Part shown: one piece after another, positions 1-11,975 of the stretch
How positions within the stretch are numbered: position 1 is the first letter of the stretch
Layout: the number at the start of each line of letters is the position of its first letter
Assembly: GCA_033439685.1 (NCBI GenBank)
Contig: JAUEDM010000006.1
Coordinates: forward strand, 3,286,001-3,350,000
Direction of reading: 5' to 3'
Source of the DNA: Apodospora peruviana
Lineage: Eukaryota; Ascomycota; Sordariomycetes; Sordariales; Lasiosphaeriaceae
DNA: 64,000 nucleotides
Position numbers and translations under genes: made by a program
The notes under the pieces: model-generated
What the model was told of the DNA's origin: nothing
The model's database searches: none
What the model saw: only the letters and a program-made list of their open reading frames with translations

Positions 1-1385
1 ACGTGTTGCACCGGGCCAAAATGAGCACCTTCCGCAATACCAATACCCGACCCTGTCCCCACACCCTCCCACATTCCGCAACAGCAAAAAGATGATCTAC
101 CGAGCTGTGCAGCCGAGCCGAGTATGCATCCCGTTTGACATACATGACGGGCCACTTTCTCCCCATGGGGGAGCTTAGCGAGGCTTTGTCGGGACCAGTG
201 CCGGGATCCGAACCGCGACTGAAAGCCAGTCGGTGAACGTCGTACATTTCGCTGATTTGTTCCATTTCATATGCTGAGCGGTTGAATAACCGGCCATCGG
301 TGAGCAGGTTATTTATCGTGATACCTAGCAAGTGACAACCGGTGTCGGCCCGTCTATTATTCTACTCCCCGGACGCTTATATGTTCCATTTGCGGCGAGA
401 TGGATAGTAGCAATGCTATCATCGCAATTTGATCGTTAATGACTTTACTGTATAGACTACGGATTGTTGGCCTGTTTTTGTCGTCGTGTCTGCGCCCTCT
501 CGTTGGCTAAACCGGACAGCTGGATTGATAATGAGGCCATCATAAGTTATCGGTAATCTAGGGTAACAGTCTGTAATAAGTAGACACGCGTCAAGTCACT
601 GATAGGCAAAAGAGAAAGACGGGTTTCCTAGCGGTTACGGGCAAGATATCACAACTGCCTATCTACCTTCATCAACACGTTTCCAGGGAATGCGAGAAAA
701 TCAGGGTCACTAATAGTTGGGTCCAATATGGCTATGTCGGCTTTCCGGCATCCTAGGATGGGATGATTGTTGTTCGCTGCGGCAACATTACCTAGTTCGG
801 GAACGATGATCGGCTGATGGTGAGTTGGTTGTTTACCCAATCGAGATGAGAATCGGGCCCGTACTTATCTCATCAAGGGCGGCTCCAATGTTCAAATTTG
901 GTAGCCGGACAGATCCATCTTGAGATGGAAATAGAAACAGACCACGAATATCTTGCCAAGGTCGGAGTACGGAGGAAAACCTGGGGTACATAAAAGGGAG
1001 GCTTGTTCCCCCTTCCCGGCTTGGAAGCGAATCACCTCATTCCTAGGGTGTTCTGTCGTCTTTTTGTCTGTGTGCATTGATAGTATTCGCTACCAGCAGC
1101 AGTGATCCATCAATCCATGGTATTGGATTTGAATCTTACCGATATCACACATACACTACCCGTACCCCCTAACCGGACACAACCAACCAAACCAACAACC
1201 ACAAAAACAATGAAAGAAACCCAAGAACCTCAGATGGCCGGCAGAAACCGCGATGATCCACACAGCAACAAAATGGACGACTCCTTCTTGCGAGACCGCC
1301 GCGATGGTGGTCAGCATCACATGAAGCTCGAGCAACAACAACAACAAAACAACACCACCACACCAGCAAGAATATTCTCACCAAG
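1..1385. other. Intergenic; no gene supported
   Basis: Only short, low-quality open frames are present on either strand, with no family motif. The last 250 bases before the first gene are CA-rich and A-rich (CAACAA runs near 1330-1360), as expected for a fungal 5' leader. A stem-like stretch near 205-235 was examined as a tRNA and rejected. Confidence 0.6.
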
Positions 1386-2392
1386 ATGAACCCCTTGCCT
1401 TTCGTTGTGAGCCTTTTCCATATCCATCTCCCGATGGACCACCCCGTCTGGCACCTCCTCGAGAGCTATGTCTATCGGCTACCGAACCCGCCGCCCGCGC
1501 GCGTGCGAACGAAACCGATGCAAGTGATCTGCGTCGGTCTTCCGAGGAGCGGTACCGAATCCCTCCAGCAAGCTTTGTTACAGCTAGGGTACGACCACAC
1601 CTATCACGGGTGGGACATTGTTTATGACTCTGAGATCCATTCGCCGGGGTGGGTCGCGCTCGCGAGACGGAAATGGTTTCCCTCCATGCCTGAAGAAGAA
1701 AGGACGATAACGGCGGAAGATTTCGATGCGGTGTTGGGACACAGTGTGGCCGTGACCGATGCTGCTGCTAGCTGTTTTGCTTCCGACATGATCGCTGCGT
1801 ACCCGGAGGCAAAAGTAGTCCTCAACATGAGGCGGGACGTGGACGCGTGGCACAGGAGTGTCGTTAACACGTTGGTGAGAGCGAACGAGAGCTGGGGGTT
1901 CTGGGTGGCTAGTTGGTTGGACAGGGAGTGTTTCTGGGCGTGGCACGTTTATGAAAGGTTCTTGTGGACGGGGCTCTTCAGGGCGACCGAGGGGAATTTG
2001 AGTACTGCGGTTAGGAGGAATGGTCGGTGGATTTATACAGGTATGTCTACTAACCTTTCTGGAGGAAAAAGGAGTGAAATAAAAGGGAGATGAATGAAAA
2101 TGCTGACAGCGCCAAAATAGAACACAACGCCATGATCCGAGGCCTCGTCCCCAAGGAGAGACTGCTCGAGTGGTACATCGACGACGGGTGGGAGCCTCTG
2201 TGCAAGTTTTTGGGGAAACCGGTACCCTCGATCCCGTTTCCGCACGCCAACGCGGCCAACGGCGGCTGGAAGGCGCGCGAAGAGCAGTGCAACAAGCGCT
2301 GGGTGGACGGGGCGTTCGTGAACCTGATTGTGTTGGTGATTTTGGCTGTGCTGCTTGGAATTCCAGGGATGATGCTCACTCGCCGGGCGTGA
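1386..2392 (+). CDS. Sulfotransferase-like P-loop protein of the fungal 'NAD-dependent epimerase/dehydratase' type
   Basis: Two exons, 1386-2040 and 2121-2392. The 80-nt intron has donor GTATGT, branch-like TGCTGAC and acceptor AATAG, and its phase joins RWIYT to EHNAMIRGLVP without a break. The product is 308 aa, or 292 aa from the second ATG at 1434 (MDHPVWHL), which fits the family about as well. Visible motifs are the P-loop/PAPS-binding segment ICVGLPRSGTESLQQAL, a central VVLNMRRDVDAWHRSV segment (3'-phosphate-site-like) and a C-terminal GWEPLCKFLGKPVP block. These are typical of the fungal sulfotransferase family that databases often mislabel as epimerases. A hydrophobic C-terminal segment (VNLIVLVILAVLLGIPGMML) suggests a tail anchor. 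The substrate is unknown. The family call is firm; enzymatic activity is inferred. Confidence 0.85.
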
Positions 2393-2479
2393 AGGATCAT
2401 CATGGAAGGGATCGATATGATAGACAAGAATCTTTGATCGAAAGACTGTTTAGTTTAGAATGTCTGTCGAATAAAATGA

Positions 2480-2960
2480 TGAACTTCCTTCGCCTAGGTC
2501 AGCTTGATGATCCTGTACATCTGCATTAAGACCAAATAACGCTTCCGAGTACTCACACGACCAACAGCCACGCTCGCTGCGTCCCAGCTTACACTTTGCG
2601 AGTACATCATCGAGGCGTCCGGTACTAAGACCCTGGTCTCCAAGTTCCGGAAGGACGGCATGTCTTGCGGTCTGTACACGGTGTCGTCTGGCTGGAGTGC
2701 GGCGTTCGGGGCTAATACTAGCTTCATATACTGAACAGTACCAACAAGTAACGGGGACTAACATAATTTCGTTGCCAGGACGCTGTTGAAGCTTCCTCAT
2801 ATGGGCGTTTGCGGTCGATAAGGGGATTCCCCTGCCGGGTGATTACACTATAATAGGGATGGCTAGCCGCTAACCTTATTTTCATCGTGACGAGCATGCC
2901 CCTGAACCTGTTGGACAGATTCCCACACGTCAACGCCGCGGAGGTGCATTTCAGGTGAGA
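2480..2960 (+). pseudogene. Coding-like remnant, unidentified
   Basis: Two or three short plus-strand stretches have strongly GC-biased third codon positions. One lies near 2559-2734 (reads ...SKFRKDGMSCGLYTVSSG...) and ends at a stop. Another lies near 2869-2955 (reads ...MPLNLLDRFPHVNAAEVHF) and ends at a donor-like GTGAG. A third lies near 2499-2540. I could not join them into one frame with plausible splice sites, no start codon is convincing, and I do not recognise the family. A decayed gene or a small gene with unusual splicing would both fit. Weaker minus-strand frames over the same bases look like shadows. Confidence 0.3.
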
Positions 2961-3623
2961 GGTAAGTGGGTAAGGCACGAAAGGAATGGCATGGACAGAA
3001 TTAGAACTAGACTACCTACCTAATAAACTCCGTGAGCACCAGGCGCCTTGCTCAAAAAGGACCGGAAGAGGGGGGCCGAAGTGATGGGCAGACCGGAGTA
3101 AAACGCCAAAGTGTACTTGGGTAAGTCCAATAAGCCAAACAAGAAAGGCGTTTTTTTTTTTTTTGAGTTGAGTTGAGTAAATTAGGTAAGAGGAAAACAA
3201 GGAATAAAGGGGTAAGGGGTGAGATAATGAGGGGAAAAGAATAATGCAGAAGTGATAAGCAGAAAGATTACATCCTCCTTGACTATCCATCCCCGATCAG
3301 TCAGTCGAATACACCAGAAAAAAACAAAGTGAGCAAGGAAAGAAAAGGGTGAACAGTGCAATAGAAAGTAGGGAGTGGAAGGGAATGCAGTAGCAATGAT
3401 GACCAGCGCTCTACCCCTTTCCATTCTTCCTCCTCCTCTCCACTCATCCTCCAGCATTTGTCCGTCCCCAATCACCATTCAGTAGGTTAGATAGGTAGGT
3501 AGTCCACCCACTACACTGCAAATAAACAAGGAACCAAACTCCTTGGCAATAATCAGTAGTACCAAGCAGCTACACAACTCGCAACAGTCTCCAAGTTCTA
3601 GTCTGCTAACATGAACTGGCTCG
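2961..3623. other. Intergenic, with poly-T tract
   Basis: Contains a run of about 14 T near 3151-3164, purine-rich DNA around 3180-3260, and an AGGTAGGTAG motif near 3490. The right part is probably the 3' UTR of the minus-strand gene that ends at 3624. Confidence 0.5.
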
Positions 3624-5372
3624 TTAGCCACGCGCGACAGCGGCCTTTGTAGGAGGAGGAGCTGAGTCAACAGCCCAGAGAGTGGTTGTTGTCCCTCCTT
3701 CAGTGATGACGAGTGTGTTAGTTGTCGCAGGTGTTGCCTGTGGCTGTGAGGCCTGTGTAATCGCCGGCTTCTTCTCGTGAGTGATAGTCGGCTCATTACC
3801 GAACAGGGTCATTGTTGTCCCGTTCTCGGTGATGTAGAGAATATTGGGGACGACGGAGCCTGTCGCGCTGGCTTTTGAGCTGGTGGTTGTAGAGACCGTA
3901 GTACCAGCTGATTGAGAAGGCTGAGAAGAAGACGTTGTAGAATTGGTGGAGGTGGTGGTGGTGGTGGTGGTGGTGGAAGGCCCCCTGTAGATGTAGGTTG
4001 TGTTGTCAAAGATATAAGTAGAAGGTTCAAAAGAGGAAGAAGTCGTTCTACTGGAGATGGTGAAGTCTGGGGGAAAAGACGTCGCCCAACTCGGCCGAGA
4101 AGAAGACGCGCTGGACAGAGTGGTGGTGCTCGTGATGAGGGCGGTGCTGATGCTGCTGACGGTCTTGGTGGTGCTGATGGTGCTGGTGGAAGAAGGCGCC
4201 GTGGAGATGGTACTAGTCTCAGTCACGACGGGCACAGTCACGGTGGAAGGCTCGTCCTCGCTTGACTCAGAGATGATGGTGCTAGTCTCAGTCACGACGG
4301 GCACAGTCACGGTGGAAGGCTCGTCCTCGCTGGACTCGGAGATGGTGGTGGTGAAAACGGAGGTCCACTCCCTGACCCTAGTGGTAGTCAAGGTCACCCA
4401 GGTGGGCTTAGGAGTTGACCAGCTGCCGTGATTGACCTCCTCGCGTATGGTCGTCGCAGAGGTTATGACGGTGACACTGACGTTAGACACGTCGGTCGAG
4501 GTCGAAGTCGTGGGGCTGGTATTAACAGTGGGCCTCGTGGAAGTCGTGATTGCCTGAGCCGTAGTGCTTGTCGCATTTTTTGGAAGGGAGGTACTAGCGG
4601 TAGGGTCAGTGGACGTGCCACCTGTGGTGGTCAAGGTCCAAGTCCATTTCTTCGAAGTCGAAGTCGGGGTGGTGTCGGTCACGGTGGAAGTCGAGGTGGT
4701 GACGGGCTCCTCAGGATAAATCGTGGAGACGGTTGACAGGGAGCTATACCAGCGCATATTCCCGCGGGAAACGAGCGTCTGGTGGACGTACCCTGCGGGC
4801 CAGGAGAAGTCATTCGTCGGAACAGTGGTGGTGATGGTGGTAGCGAGGTGACCATGTTGGGGGTTATGGGTCGAGGTGATGGTGGTAACGACGTGACCCC
4901 CTACAAGAGGGTCACTGCGCTTGCGTTTGGTCATGGACATTCCGGTGGCAGTATCTGGATCAAAACCGGCAAGTTCGAGGTCGGGAGGGTCGAAAGGGTC
5001 TGTGGTCTGTCCGTCCGAGGTCTCGGTGACCCTGCCCGCCTCGTCGGTGCCGTCCTCCCAGGAGAAGGTCACGGTGTCATGGGGGTTATTGTCGGTGCCG
5101 TCCTCCCAGGAGAGGATGGGCTGGGGGGTCTTGGGGCTAGAGCTCATGTTGTAGACGCCGTGGTCCTCATCACCCTTCGCCTTCGTCTCGGGGCTAAGAA
5201 TTGACAGACAAAAATAAATGAGAGATATGATTAAAAGAGTGTTGGTTATACCCCAAATGACACGCGTCAGGACACGCATCTTCGCGTTCTTCTTGGGCGC
5301 AGGGCGAGGGGGCAGGGGGGTGTCGGTGTCGGCAGCCCCCAGTTGGGAGGCATGACCGTAAGACGGCAACAT
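3624..5372 (-). CDS. Ser/Thr-rich single-pass membrane protein, unknown function
   Basis: Uninterrupted 582-aa frame. Residues 1-33 are Pro/Lys-containing and probably cytoplasmic. Residues about 34-60 form one hydrophobic helix (VIWGITNTLLIISLIYFCLSIL). The remainder is overwhelmingly Ser/Thr/Val with scattered Pro, as in heavily O-glycosylated fungal wall or surface proteins. There is no cleavable signal peptide, so type II (N-in) topology is inferred. Internal duplications are visible: two SWEDGTD motifs near residues 92 and 105, an exact-frame tandem repeat containing SESSEDEPSTVTVP (69-bp unit), and two C-terminal copies of an ITE(G/N)GTT-T-TL motif. There is no catalytic domain and no GPI-attachment tail. 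It could be a stress-sensor-like surface protein, but sensors normally have the helix near the C-terminus. The gene is likely real given its length and TM placement; function is unknown. Confidence 0.7.
   Translation of the reverse strand: MLPSYGHASQLGAADTDTPLPPRPAPKKNAKMRVLTRVIWGITNTLLIISLIYFCLSILSPETKAKGDEDHGVYNMSSSPKTPQPILSWEDGTDNNPHDTVTFSWEDGTDEAGRVTETSDGQTTDPFDPPDLELAGFDPDTATGMSMTKRKRSDPLVGGHVVTTITSTHNPQHGHLATTITTTVPTNDFSWPAGYVHQTLVSRGNMRWYSSLSTVSTIYPEEPVTTSTSTVTDTTPTSTSKKWTWTLTTTGGTSTDPTASTSLPKNATSTTAQAITTSTRPTVNTSPTTSTSTDVSNVSVTVITSATTIREEVNHGSWSTPKPTWVTLTTTRVREWTSVFTTTISESSEDEPSTVTVPVVTETSTIISESSEDEPSTVTVPVVTETSTISTAPSSTSTISTTKTVSSISTALITSTTTLSSASSSRPSWATSFPPDFTISSRTTSSSFEPSTYIFDNTTYIYRGPSTTTTTTTTSTNSTTSSSQPSQSAGTTVSTTTSSKASATGSVVPNILYITENGTTMTLFGNEPTITHEKKPAITQASQPQATPATTNTLVITEGGTTTTLWAVDSAPPPTKAAVARG
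4206..4347. repeat. 69-bp tandem duplication inside the Ser/Thr-rich gene
   Basis: Two adjacent copies of a 69-bp unit (CTAGTC landmarks at 4213 and 4282) differ at only a few positions. Each encodes 23 residues including ISESSEDEPSTVTVPVV. The period is a multiple of three, so the frame is kept. Confidence 0.85.
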
Positions 5373-7062
5373 TCTGATGCTACTTCTGGGTGGTGTATAG
5401 GCTATGGGATTCGTTTAGTTATGATCTCACTGCTGAGCCTAGGATAGTACTAGCCGAGTGTGAGTTGCTTGGGGGAGAGTGCAAGGTCAGGAAGAATTTC
5501 TTGTGCTCGGGCTCGCCCATCTTATGTAGAATTCAACAGGCACGCAGAGGAGTGACAGTGGGTTAGGTATAAGGTTTCCTAGGCTGAATGACACTACCAC
5601 AGACGTGAGTGATGACATTGATATCTGCTATATACGATCCGGTGAACCCACACCCCAGCTGGGCGGTACCCCCGCTGCTGGAATGGCTCCTTTCTTGTGT
5701 CATGACTGGCCACACCCGTCGGTATTTTCGTGGGCTCTCCTATCGGTAGCCTGGTACTATGGTTGTGATATTCATTATCTCTTGAAGCCGGGGCAAGTCT
5801 AAGAGGCGTTCACTTACGGGTCATGTGTCGTTATGGGACGCGCCGGGTCTGGTCGAAAATCTTGTTCACCTTCACCACTCCCTCTTATTAGTCAAGAAAT
5901 AAACTTACAGTTCATTGTAAGTGATCGATGAACAACACTTGCTGGCGCTAGGCAGCTACTGCGAGCGTCAAGTCTCACACCAGCCTGATCCGCGCTCCAC
6001 TCCCCGTGTCGAGTTGACAGCCATGGACAGACTAAAATGTGTCTAAGAGAGAATCGAGTCTCGTTATTTTTCATCTCTGGTTATCCGGCGGCGGAGGTCC
6101 GAGTTTTTCAAACCCTTTTCTTTCCCCCGCCGTCCGTAATGTGAATTTGAGTTGATATTGTGGAGGACTGGGTGGAAGATGGGAGTCGGCAAGCAACACA
6201 TTACTCACGGTAGGTAACTTGTGGACTCGTGGCCGAACTCTATCGCTACCCAGCCAGGTTGGTGGTATCTTTCCTGCTTACCTAGGTAAAGGAAGGCCTG
6301 GTTAACAGCCCCTTGGATATGCTGAGTTCTCATTTCGAGCGGTGTTCTCAGCAATGTAATATTTATTGGAAGATCTTGTGAAAATGGTTGGAGTATCTGT
6401 CAGATAGATTACTGGAAATGGGCACGGAAATCTAGATACCTTGTATTAGAACCTTGCTGATGTTCTGTGAATAATGTAGACTGGAGTTTGTTGCTGGCAC
6501 TGTCGTGAATACCTAGGGAATACCATAAACTTAGCGATCCACCTCGTATTCCTTTAGCATTTCTTGAACCGGCCATAAAGTTCGATCTTTCTAGAAATGG
6601 CCGCATCCCATGGGCGAATACAGTCCAAAACTTACCTACCTCGAGTAATGTACTGCTTGCCAACTTCCATCTTCCACGCAGTCCTCCACAGTCTGAACTC
6701 AAATCCATACCTCGGCTCGTGTAAAGCTTAAAACGACAAACCTGCCTCGTCGAATCGCGCCATACAGACACCAACACGAACCCACGCACATGGTCAATTC
6801 CGTCCTAACGAGTGAATGAAATATCTTGTAAAATTTTACTCTTTATCTTCAGATATGTACTTCAAAAAGACGCCTGGGAAAAGATAACCCAACCATGAAA
6901 ACCATATACAAAAAAGAAAAATCGCTCGCCACCGTACCCTTCCCTTCCTTGTACATACATAGTACATAAAGTAAATCTATTGAACAGCTGCCATTAAATC
7001 TCATGTGTTGATTTTGTTGGTCCCGCTCCGTTGATGGCCGTCTGCCTGCTTCATACCCTTCT
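5373..7062. other. Intergenic; no gene supported
   Basis: No open frame with family motifs or consistent codon bias. The left part should carry the promoter/leader of the Ser/Thr-rich gene, the right part (about 6840-7062) the 3' UTR of ACH1. A CTTACCTAGGTAA motif lies near 6277. Confidence 0.5.
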
Positions 7063-8701
7063 CTACCAAAGCTTAACCTTCTGCATGCTTCCCTCGTCTT
7101 GCAGCGCCTTGTGGAGGTCAAACGTGTTGAAAAGCAGGTGGGGCTCGTGACCCATACCCTTGCGCAGGCACTCCGACTCGGCCTTCTCATAGTACGCCTT
7201 GAGGATCGGCTTGTACACATCGTGGGCGCACTTGTCGATAATCACCCGCGCACGCTCCCTCGGGCTGAGACCGCGGACGTCGGCCAAACCGACTTCAGTA
7301 ACAATAACATCCAGGTCGTGCTCCGTCTGGTCGACGTGCGTGCACATGGGCACGATGCAGCTGACGCCGTGGGGGTCGGTCTTGCTCGGGCGCGTCGACG
7401 GCGTGTGCATGATGCTGTACTTGGCATTCCTCAAGAAATCGGCGGAACCGCCCAGGCCGTTGAGCATGCGGCTACCCATGACGTTGGTCGAGTTGGCATG
7501 CGCATAAATGTCGACCTCAACAGGGGTGTTCATGGCGATGACACCCAGACGTTTTATGATCTCGGGCGAGTTGCTGACCTGCTGCGAGCGCAGCAGGAGC
7601 TTGTTGTAGTAGTTCTCCCAGTTGTCGTAGAAGCGGCGGAAGCCCGTGGGCGAGAAGCGGATCGACGTCGCGGTGGCGAAGTCGAGGCGGCCCGAGTCGA
7701 AGAGGTCGAGGAAGGTGTCCTGGATGACCTCGGTCCAGACGTTGAGGTTGCGGAAGTTGGAGTGGTCGAGACCGCCGATGACGGCGTTGGCGATGTTGCC
7801 GATGCCCGACTGCAGCGGGAGGAGGTTGGCCGGGAGGCGGCCGTGCTTGACCTCATGCTCGAAGAACTCGATCAGGTGGCCGGCGATCTGCTGGGAGCCC
7901 TCGTCGGGGGGCGTGTTGGGGAGGGTCTGGTCCTGGTAGTCGGACTCGATGATGCCGACAACTTTCTCGGTGTCAATGGGGATCGAGGCGGTACCGATGC
8001 GGTCCTCGACGCCCATGATGAGGTAGGGCTTGCGCCTTGGCGGCAAGTCCATCATGGTGATGTCGTGCAGGCCGTCGAAGCTGGGCAGGGCAGTGTTGAC
8101 CTCGATGATGATCTTATCGGCCATCTGGAGGAGCTCGGGAGTAGCACCAACGGAAGCACCAGGGACAATGCTGCCATCCTCCTTGATCTCCGTCGCCTCC
8201 ACAACCACGACGTCCAGCTTATTGTTGGGCTTGTCCTTGGTGTAGAAGCCGTATACCAAATCAGACGGGAACATGGACAGATGCTTGTCGAAGAAGTTGA
8301 TGCGGCCCTCGTTAATACCCTTGGAGATAGCCTTGCCGACCTGGTGAGGCGCCCGGCGCTCAATCATATCAAGCCCAGCCCAGCGGTTCTCGGTCTCGGC
8401 ACCGGAGGAAGCTCCGACGAACAGGCTGTACCTCAGCTTTCCCTGCAGGTTGTTCTGCTCGACGTGGTCGGCCAGGTAGGTTGGCATCTTCCTGCGAGGA
8501 AACTGCCGTCAGCAATTGGACCGCCAATACTCTGAGAAGGGATACGAACTTGGGATAACCGACACCGGTGAAACCGGACCATCCGATATACGCGCCATTG
8601 GGGAAATGTTGAAGCATGTCACCGGGGTGGCAGAGCTTGTTGAGCATCGAAGGGCGCTTGATGCGGGCCTTGAGGGCGGCCGAAGCAATTGGTGACGCCA
8701 T
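7063..8701 (-). CDS. ACH1: Acetyl-CoA hydrolase / acetate CoA-transferase
   Basis: Two exons: 8701-8550 and 8491-7063. The 58-nt intron 8492-8549 has an unusual GTTCGT donor, a TGCTGAC branch and acceptor CTCGCAG. It is chosen because it alone joins GVGYPK to KMPTYLADHVEQNNL in frame. The protein is 526 aa, close to the fungal ACH1 length I know (about 525). Family landmarks are ...HFPNGAYIGWSGFTGVGYPK, LFVGASSGAETENRWAGLDM, MFPSDLVYGFY, GIGNIANAVIGGLDHSNF and VWTEVIQDTFLDL. The Glu in VWTEV is the probable CoA-thioester-forming catalytic residue, by family analogy. ACH1 enzymes act in mitochondria, moving CoA between succinyl-CoA and acetate and so detoxifying or activating acetate; mutants in Neurospora (acu-8) are acetate-sensitive or non-using. 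The N-terminal ASPIASAALKARIKRP is basic and targeting-like. Confidence 0.96.
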
Positions 8702-11700
8702 TTCGTTTTATTCGATCGAGACTCGAGAAGGAGGGGAGATTTTCAGCAGGACAACCAACAGCAACCGGGCCTCCAAACTCGAGGCAGCAGCTGAAGAGGA
8801 CAGGAAAGGGACAATGGAAACAACAAAACCACAGGAAATAGTCCCAACATGCAAGACGCCATCGTGCGTCCCACGTGGTTGGGCGACGCTGCGCTTTTGT
8901 AGAGATCGCTGCGGTGGGTTACCAGGTTTGGCGATGGGGCGTTGCGCAAATACATCATTGCCAAGGTCCCCCCTTCAGCGGGGCCGCTTCCGGCAGACAC
9001 GGAGCTTGGTGAGCTGACCCCACCTATCCTCAACTTTTATCTCCAGGTTTCAGCATCGCGAGGTATCCTTGGTGAGCCGCACTCCTCTCAACCCACAAAT
9101 TGAGGAACCTGGTGAGGGGGGTTATGATTATCGAACTCTCTTATGTGGTCTCTCTTTCTTTGTTAGCGGATTGGGTGAAATTGGCCCCACGGTACCGAGC
9201 TGAAGTATTTGGTCTATGAATATTTTGTAGCACGATTAACCCCACCAACGGTTCTTCACTGCATCCCAGGACATCCCGCCGTGATTCGAGACGGCCGCAT
9301 CCACCGTCGAACTGGCCCCCGCGGCCAAAACTCGGTCTTTGGTGGGTCATTCAACGACTCCGGATCCGTTGAGCCGGCTGCGGAGCCGCAATAATGGAGG
9401 AAAATATTTCTTAGCTCGGCTATGACTCGGGTACGGCAGGGTTGGCGCTTCATCTTCATTAACATGGCCAATGTAGCATTAATGGACTCCCGTGATGGAA
9501 ACACTTACTACCTACCGTCTCGAATCATGGAGTCTACAGATGTCCAACGTCAAACTCACCACTATGAACAGAACAAAAAAGACAAATGGGAATGGGCGTA
9601 CGTCCAAAACTCCAAGTTTGAAGTGCATACGGATACCGGGATGGATACTCGGCCGATCACCTCCTGAGACGGATGTGGGGTGCCCAGGCGCTGACTTCTT
9701 TCCCCATGGGACTGCCGGCCCGTGGACAAAGACATACGATGGGGAATTGGTCTCGTCCGAGTCAGCAACAAGGGAGCGCTTGGATGAAGGAGACACACTG
9801 ACAAAGTCAGGTCTTTGGGGTCCTCTTGAGACTCTGATATCGACCCAGGATCCATCCACAGCAGAACCGGAAGAGCCGCATCGCCGAGATCCATCCCGGA
9901 GTCCCGGACTATCGTACATAACAGACTGGGTCGCATGGTGGCGCTTTATATAAGACTGGGGAGGTTAACAGCGGGGTACTGGATAGGTTGCAATATATAT
10001 TGATACTGTGAGTTGGATCGCCGCGCTTCGCATCGGTATGGGACCTGTTCCTGATCAGCGGCTTTGCTTGTGAGAGCTGAGACTTCCGAGGTACCTACCA
10101 CGCATACAGATGTTACCATGATGGACATGGTAGAGAGCACATGTTTTTCGCGAAGGCGTACATAAGTCGCGCTAGAGGACGAGGAGGAGAACTCGTGGCT
10201 CACTACCTCTCTCATGGTTGAACTGGCTGGTTACTAGACATTTCGGTGGTGCCACCATGGCTGTTGTTGGATCAGGAGTATCATTACGACGCATGTTTTC
10301 ATTATCGTTCAGTCGGTGGTAGTAGGTGTATAACCTCGCACCGCATGCCGACCTGGAACCTGGGAGCCGGGAGCTTTCACATGCAGTCAGCAATCTTGAC
10401 CCAAACAGGTCATGACTAGATAAGGGAGGCAGATACCAGACAAGAGCCTGTCATCATCGTTGGACGTGGTGGCTCTAGAATGTCAGACCACTGCTCTTCT
10501 TACCATCTTCAGATTTGAGATACTTAAATTCTTGGCTTCACTGGGCACTCCTTGGCATCTCACACAACTCTCACAGCACACAATCTAGGAAACGTTACAT
10601 GGCCCCCAGTTTACCGTTTGACGTCGGCGTGAGAAGTTGGAGAACACGAGCCAAGAGCTGTTTCCTGCATCTCTCTCCAACTTGGATGGTTGTTGGATAT
10701 GCGGACGCCAGACGACATGACTTGGCTGGAGGGTCAACGGGCGATGAAGTGGACGGCTTGGGGCCTCTTCGGTGGTTGTTCAGTTCTCAAATGGTGGTCT
10801 CAACTGCCAGCGAGGAAAAGTGGGGACTGAACCTGGAGATAAACTTGAAGTCCATCCATCTCCCATCCAATCGATCACGATGCAGTCAGTGTGTGTTCTT
10901 TCCTTTTCAATGTTCAGATTCAATGTTCAGAGGTTCGGGGTCCAGAACGTTCGGGACGCGCCAGCCCTGCCTGTAACATCCCGTTGAACCCGCGTGATCT
11001 GTCCAGACGCCGATATGGACCAATCAGCGGACATGGCGTTACATTCGGCCCGGTTTTTTGCACTGCTATCGCCCGCGATCTCAAACGGCAATCTGCCATT
11101 CCTTGGTTGTTGCTCCCCGCATTGTTGGGTTTCCTCCAAGGAGATGAAAAAGGATAACTTTCTTTTAATATTACACCAAACACGTATACTTGTTCCGTTC
11201 GCCAATGCCTATGGATATCCATGCGAGTAAGCTGTCACTCACCAGCCCACTGCGCCACAAAACTGCCGCACTGCCGGCCCTGAATGGAACATGATATCGC
11301 CTCAACCTCCATCGCCTCAACCACGGCTGATACCCGTCTGGGTCAACATATCAGATAATACTCGGTTTTGGAGTTCAAGAATCGGGCAGATATCCCCTTC
11401 CTGTCTGTCCCGGCTGAACTTGCGGTGTTGTTGACGCCATAAATCCAACGCGTGTTACCTTTCACCGGCGAGATACAATGCATTCCAAGACACCTATCTG
11501 CTGTCACGTAGCTTGCTCTGAGCGGGCGGCGTCGAACAAAATCGTAATGGACGGGCCAAGATCATGATAGGAACCAGCCAAGCTTCCTGCTGGCTACCTT
11601 ACCTTGGTACCGGCGCCGTTGCATCGCGGCATCTCTCTGCGCTCCGGGGTTAGACTTATTAGTAGGTGCTAGTATTTTATTATTTAAATTGGCAGCATTA

Positions 11701-11975
11701 ACCATCTCATTCGTTCACGTCTTCTGCCTATCTGACACCCCTTGGAGCGTCTACATTAAATTTCTGCATTCCCTCCCGTCCCATTAGACAAAGTTCAAGC
11801 GCTTTATTTATATTAGCCGCGTCGTCTGGGGACCACTCACTTTCAGGACCCTTATCGCGTCTTCATCGTCGTCGTGGTCCTTCTTTTTTGCCTTTTCCGC
11901 AACAACATTTACTTGTTATCCCTTTCCTTCCGTTGATCTCCTCTCCCGAAAAACTCTCCACTCAATCCAGCAAAA
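8702..11975. other. Intergenic (3.3 kb) between divergent ACH1 and the UNC93-type gene
   Basis: The two flanking genes point away from this interval, so both promoters lie in it. I see no gene: open frames are short, without motifs, and lack third-position bias. About 11760-11975 is pyrimidine-rich (CATCGTCGTCGTGG, TTCCGTTGATC) and is probably the leader of the downstream gene. A CTACCTTACCTTGG motif lies near 11594. Confidence 0.5.

Noticed and set aside
190..260. Possible tRNA on the minus strand (CGACT...AGTCG stem and GGTTCGGATCCC)
   Set aside because: The seven-base loop lacks T33 and the T-stem and acceptor stem do not pair.
7099..8535. 478-aa plus-strand open frame
   Set aside because: It is the antisense shadow of the ACH1 coding exon, kept open by GC-rich codons. 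It has no motif, while the minus strand gives a full ACH1.
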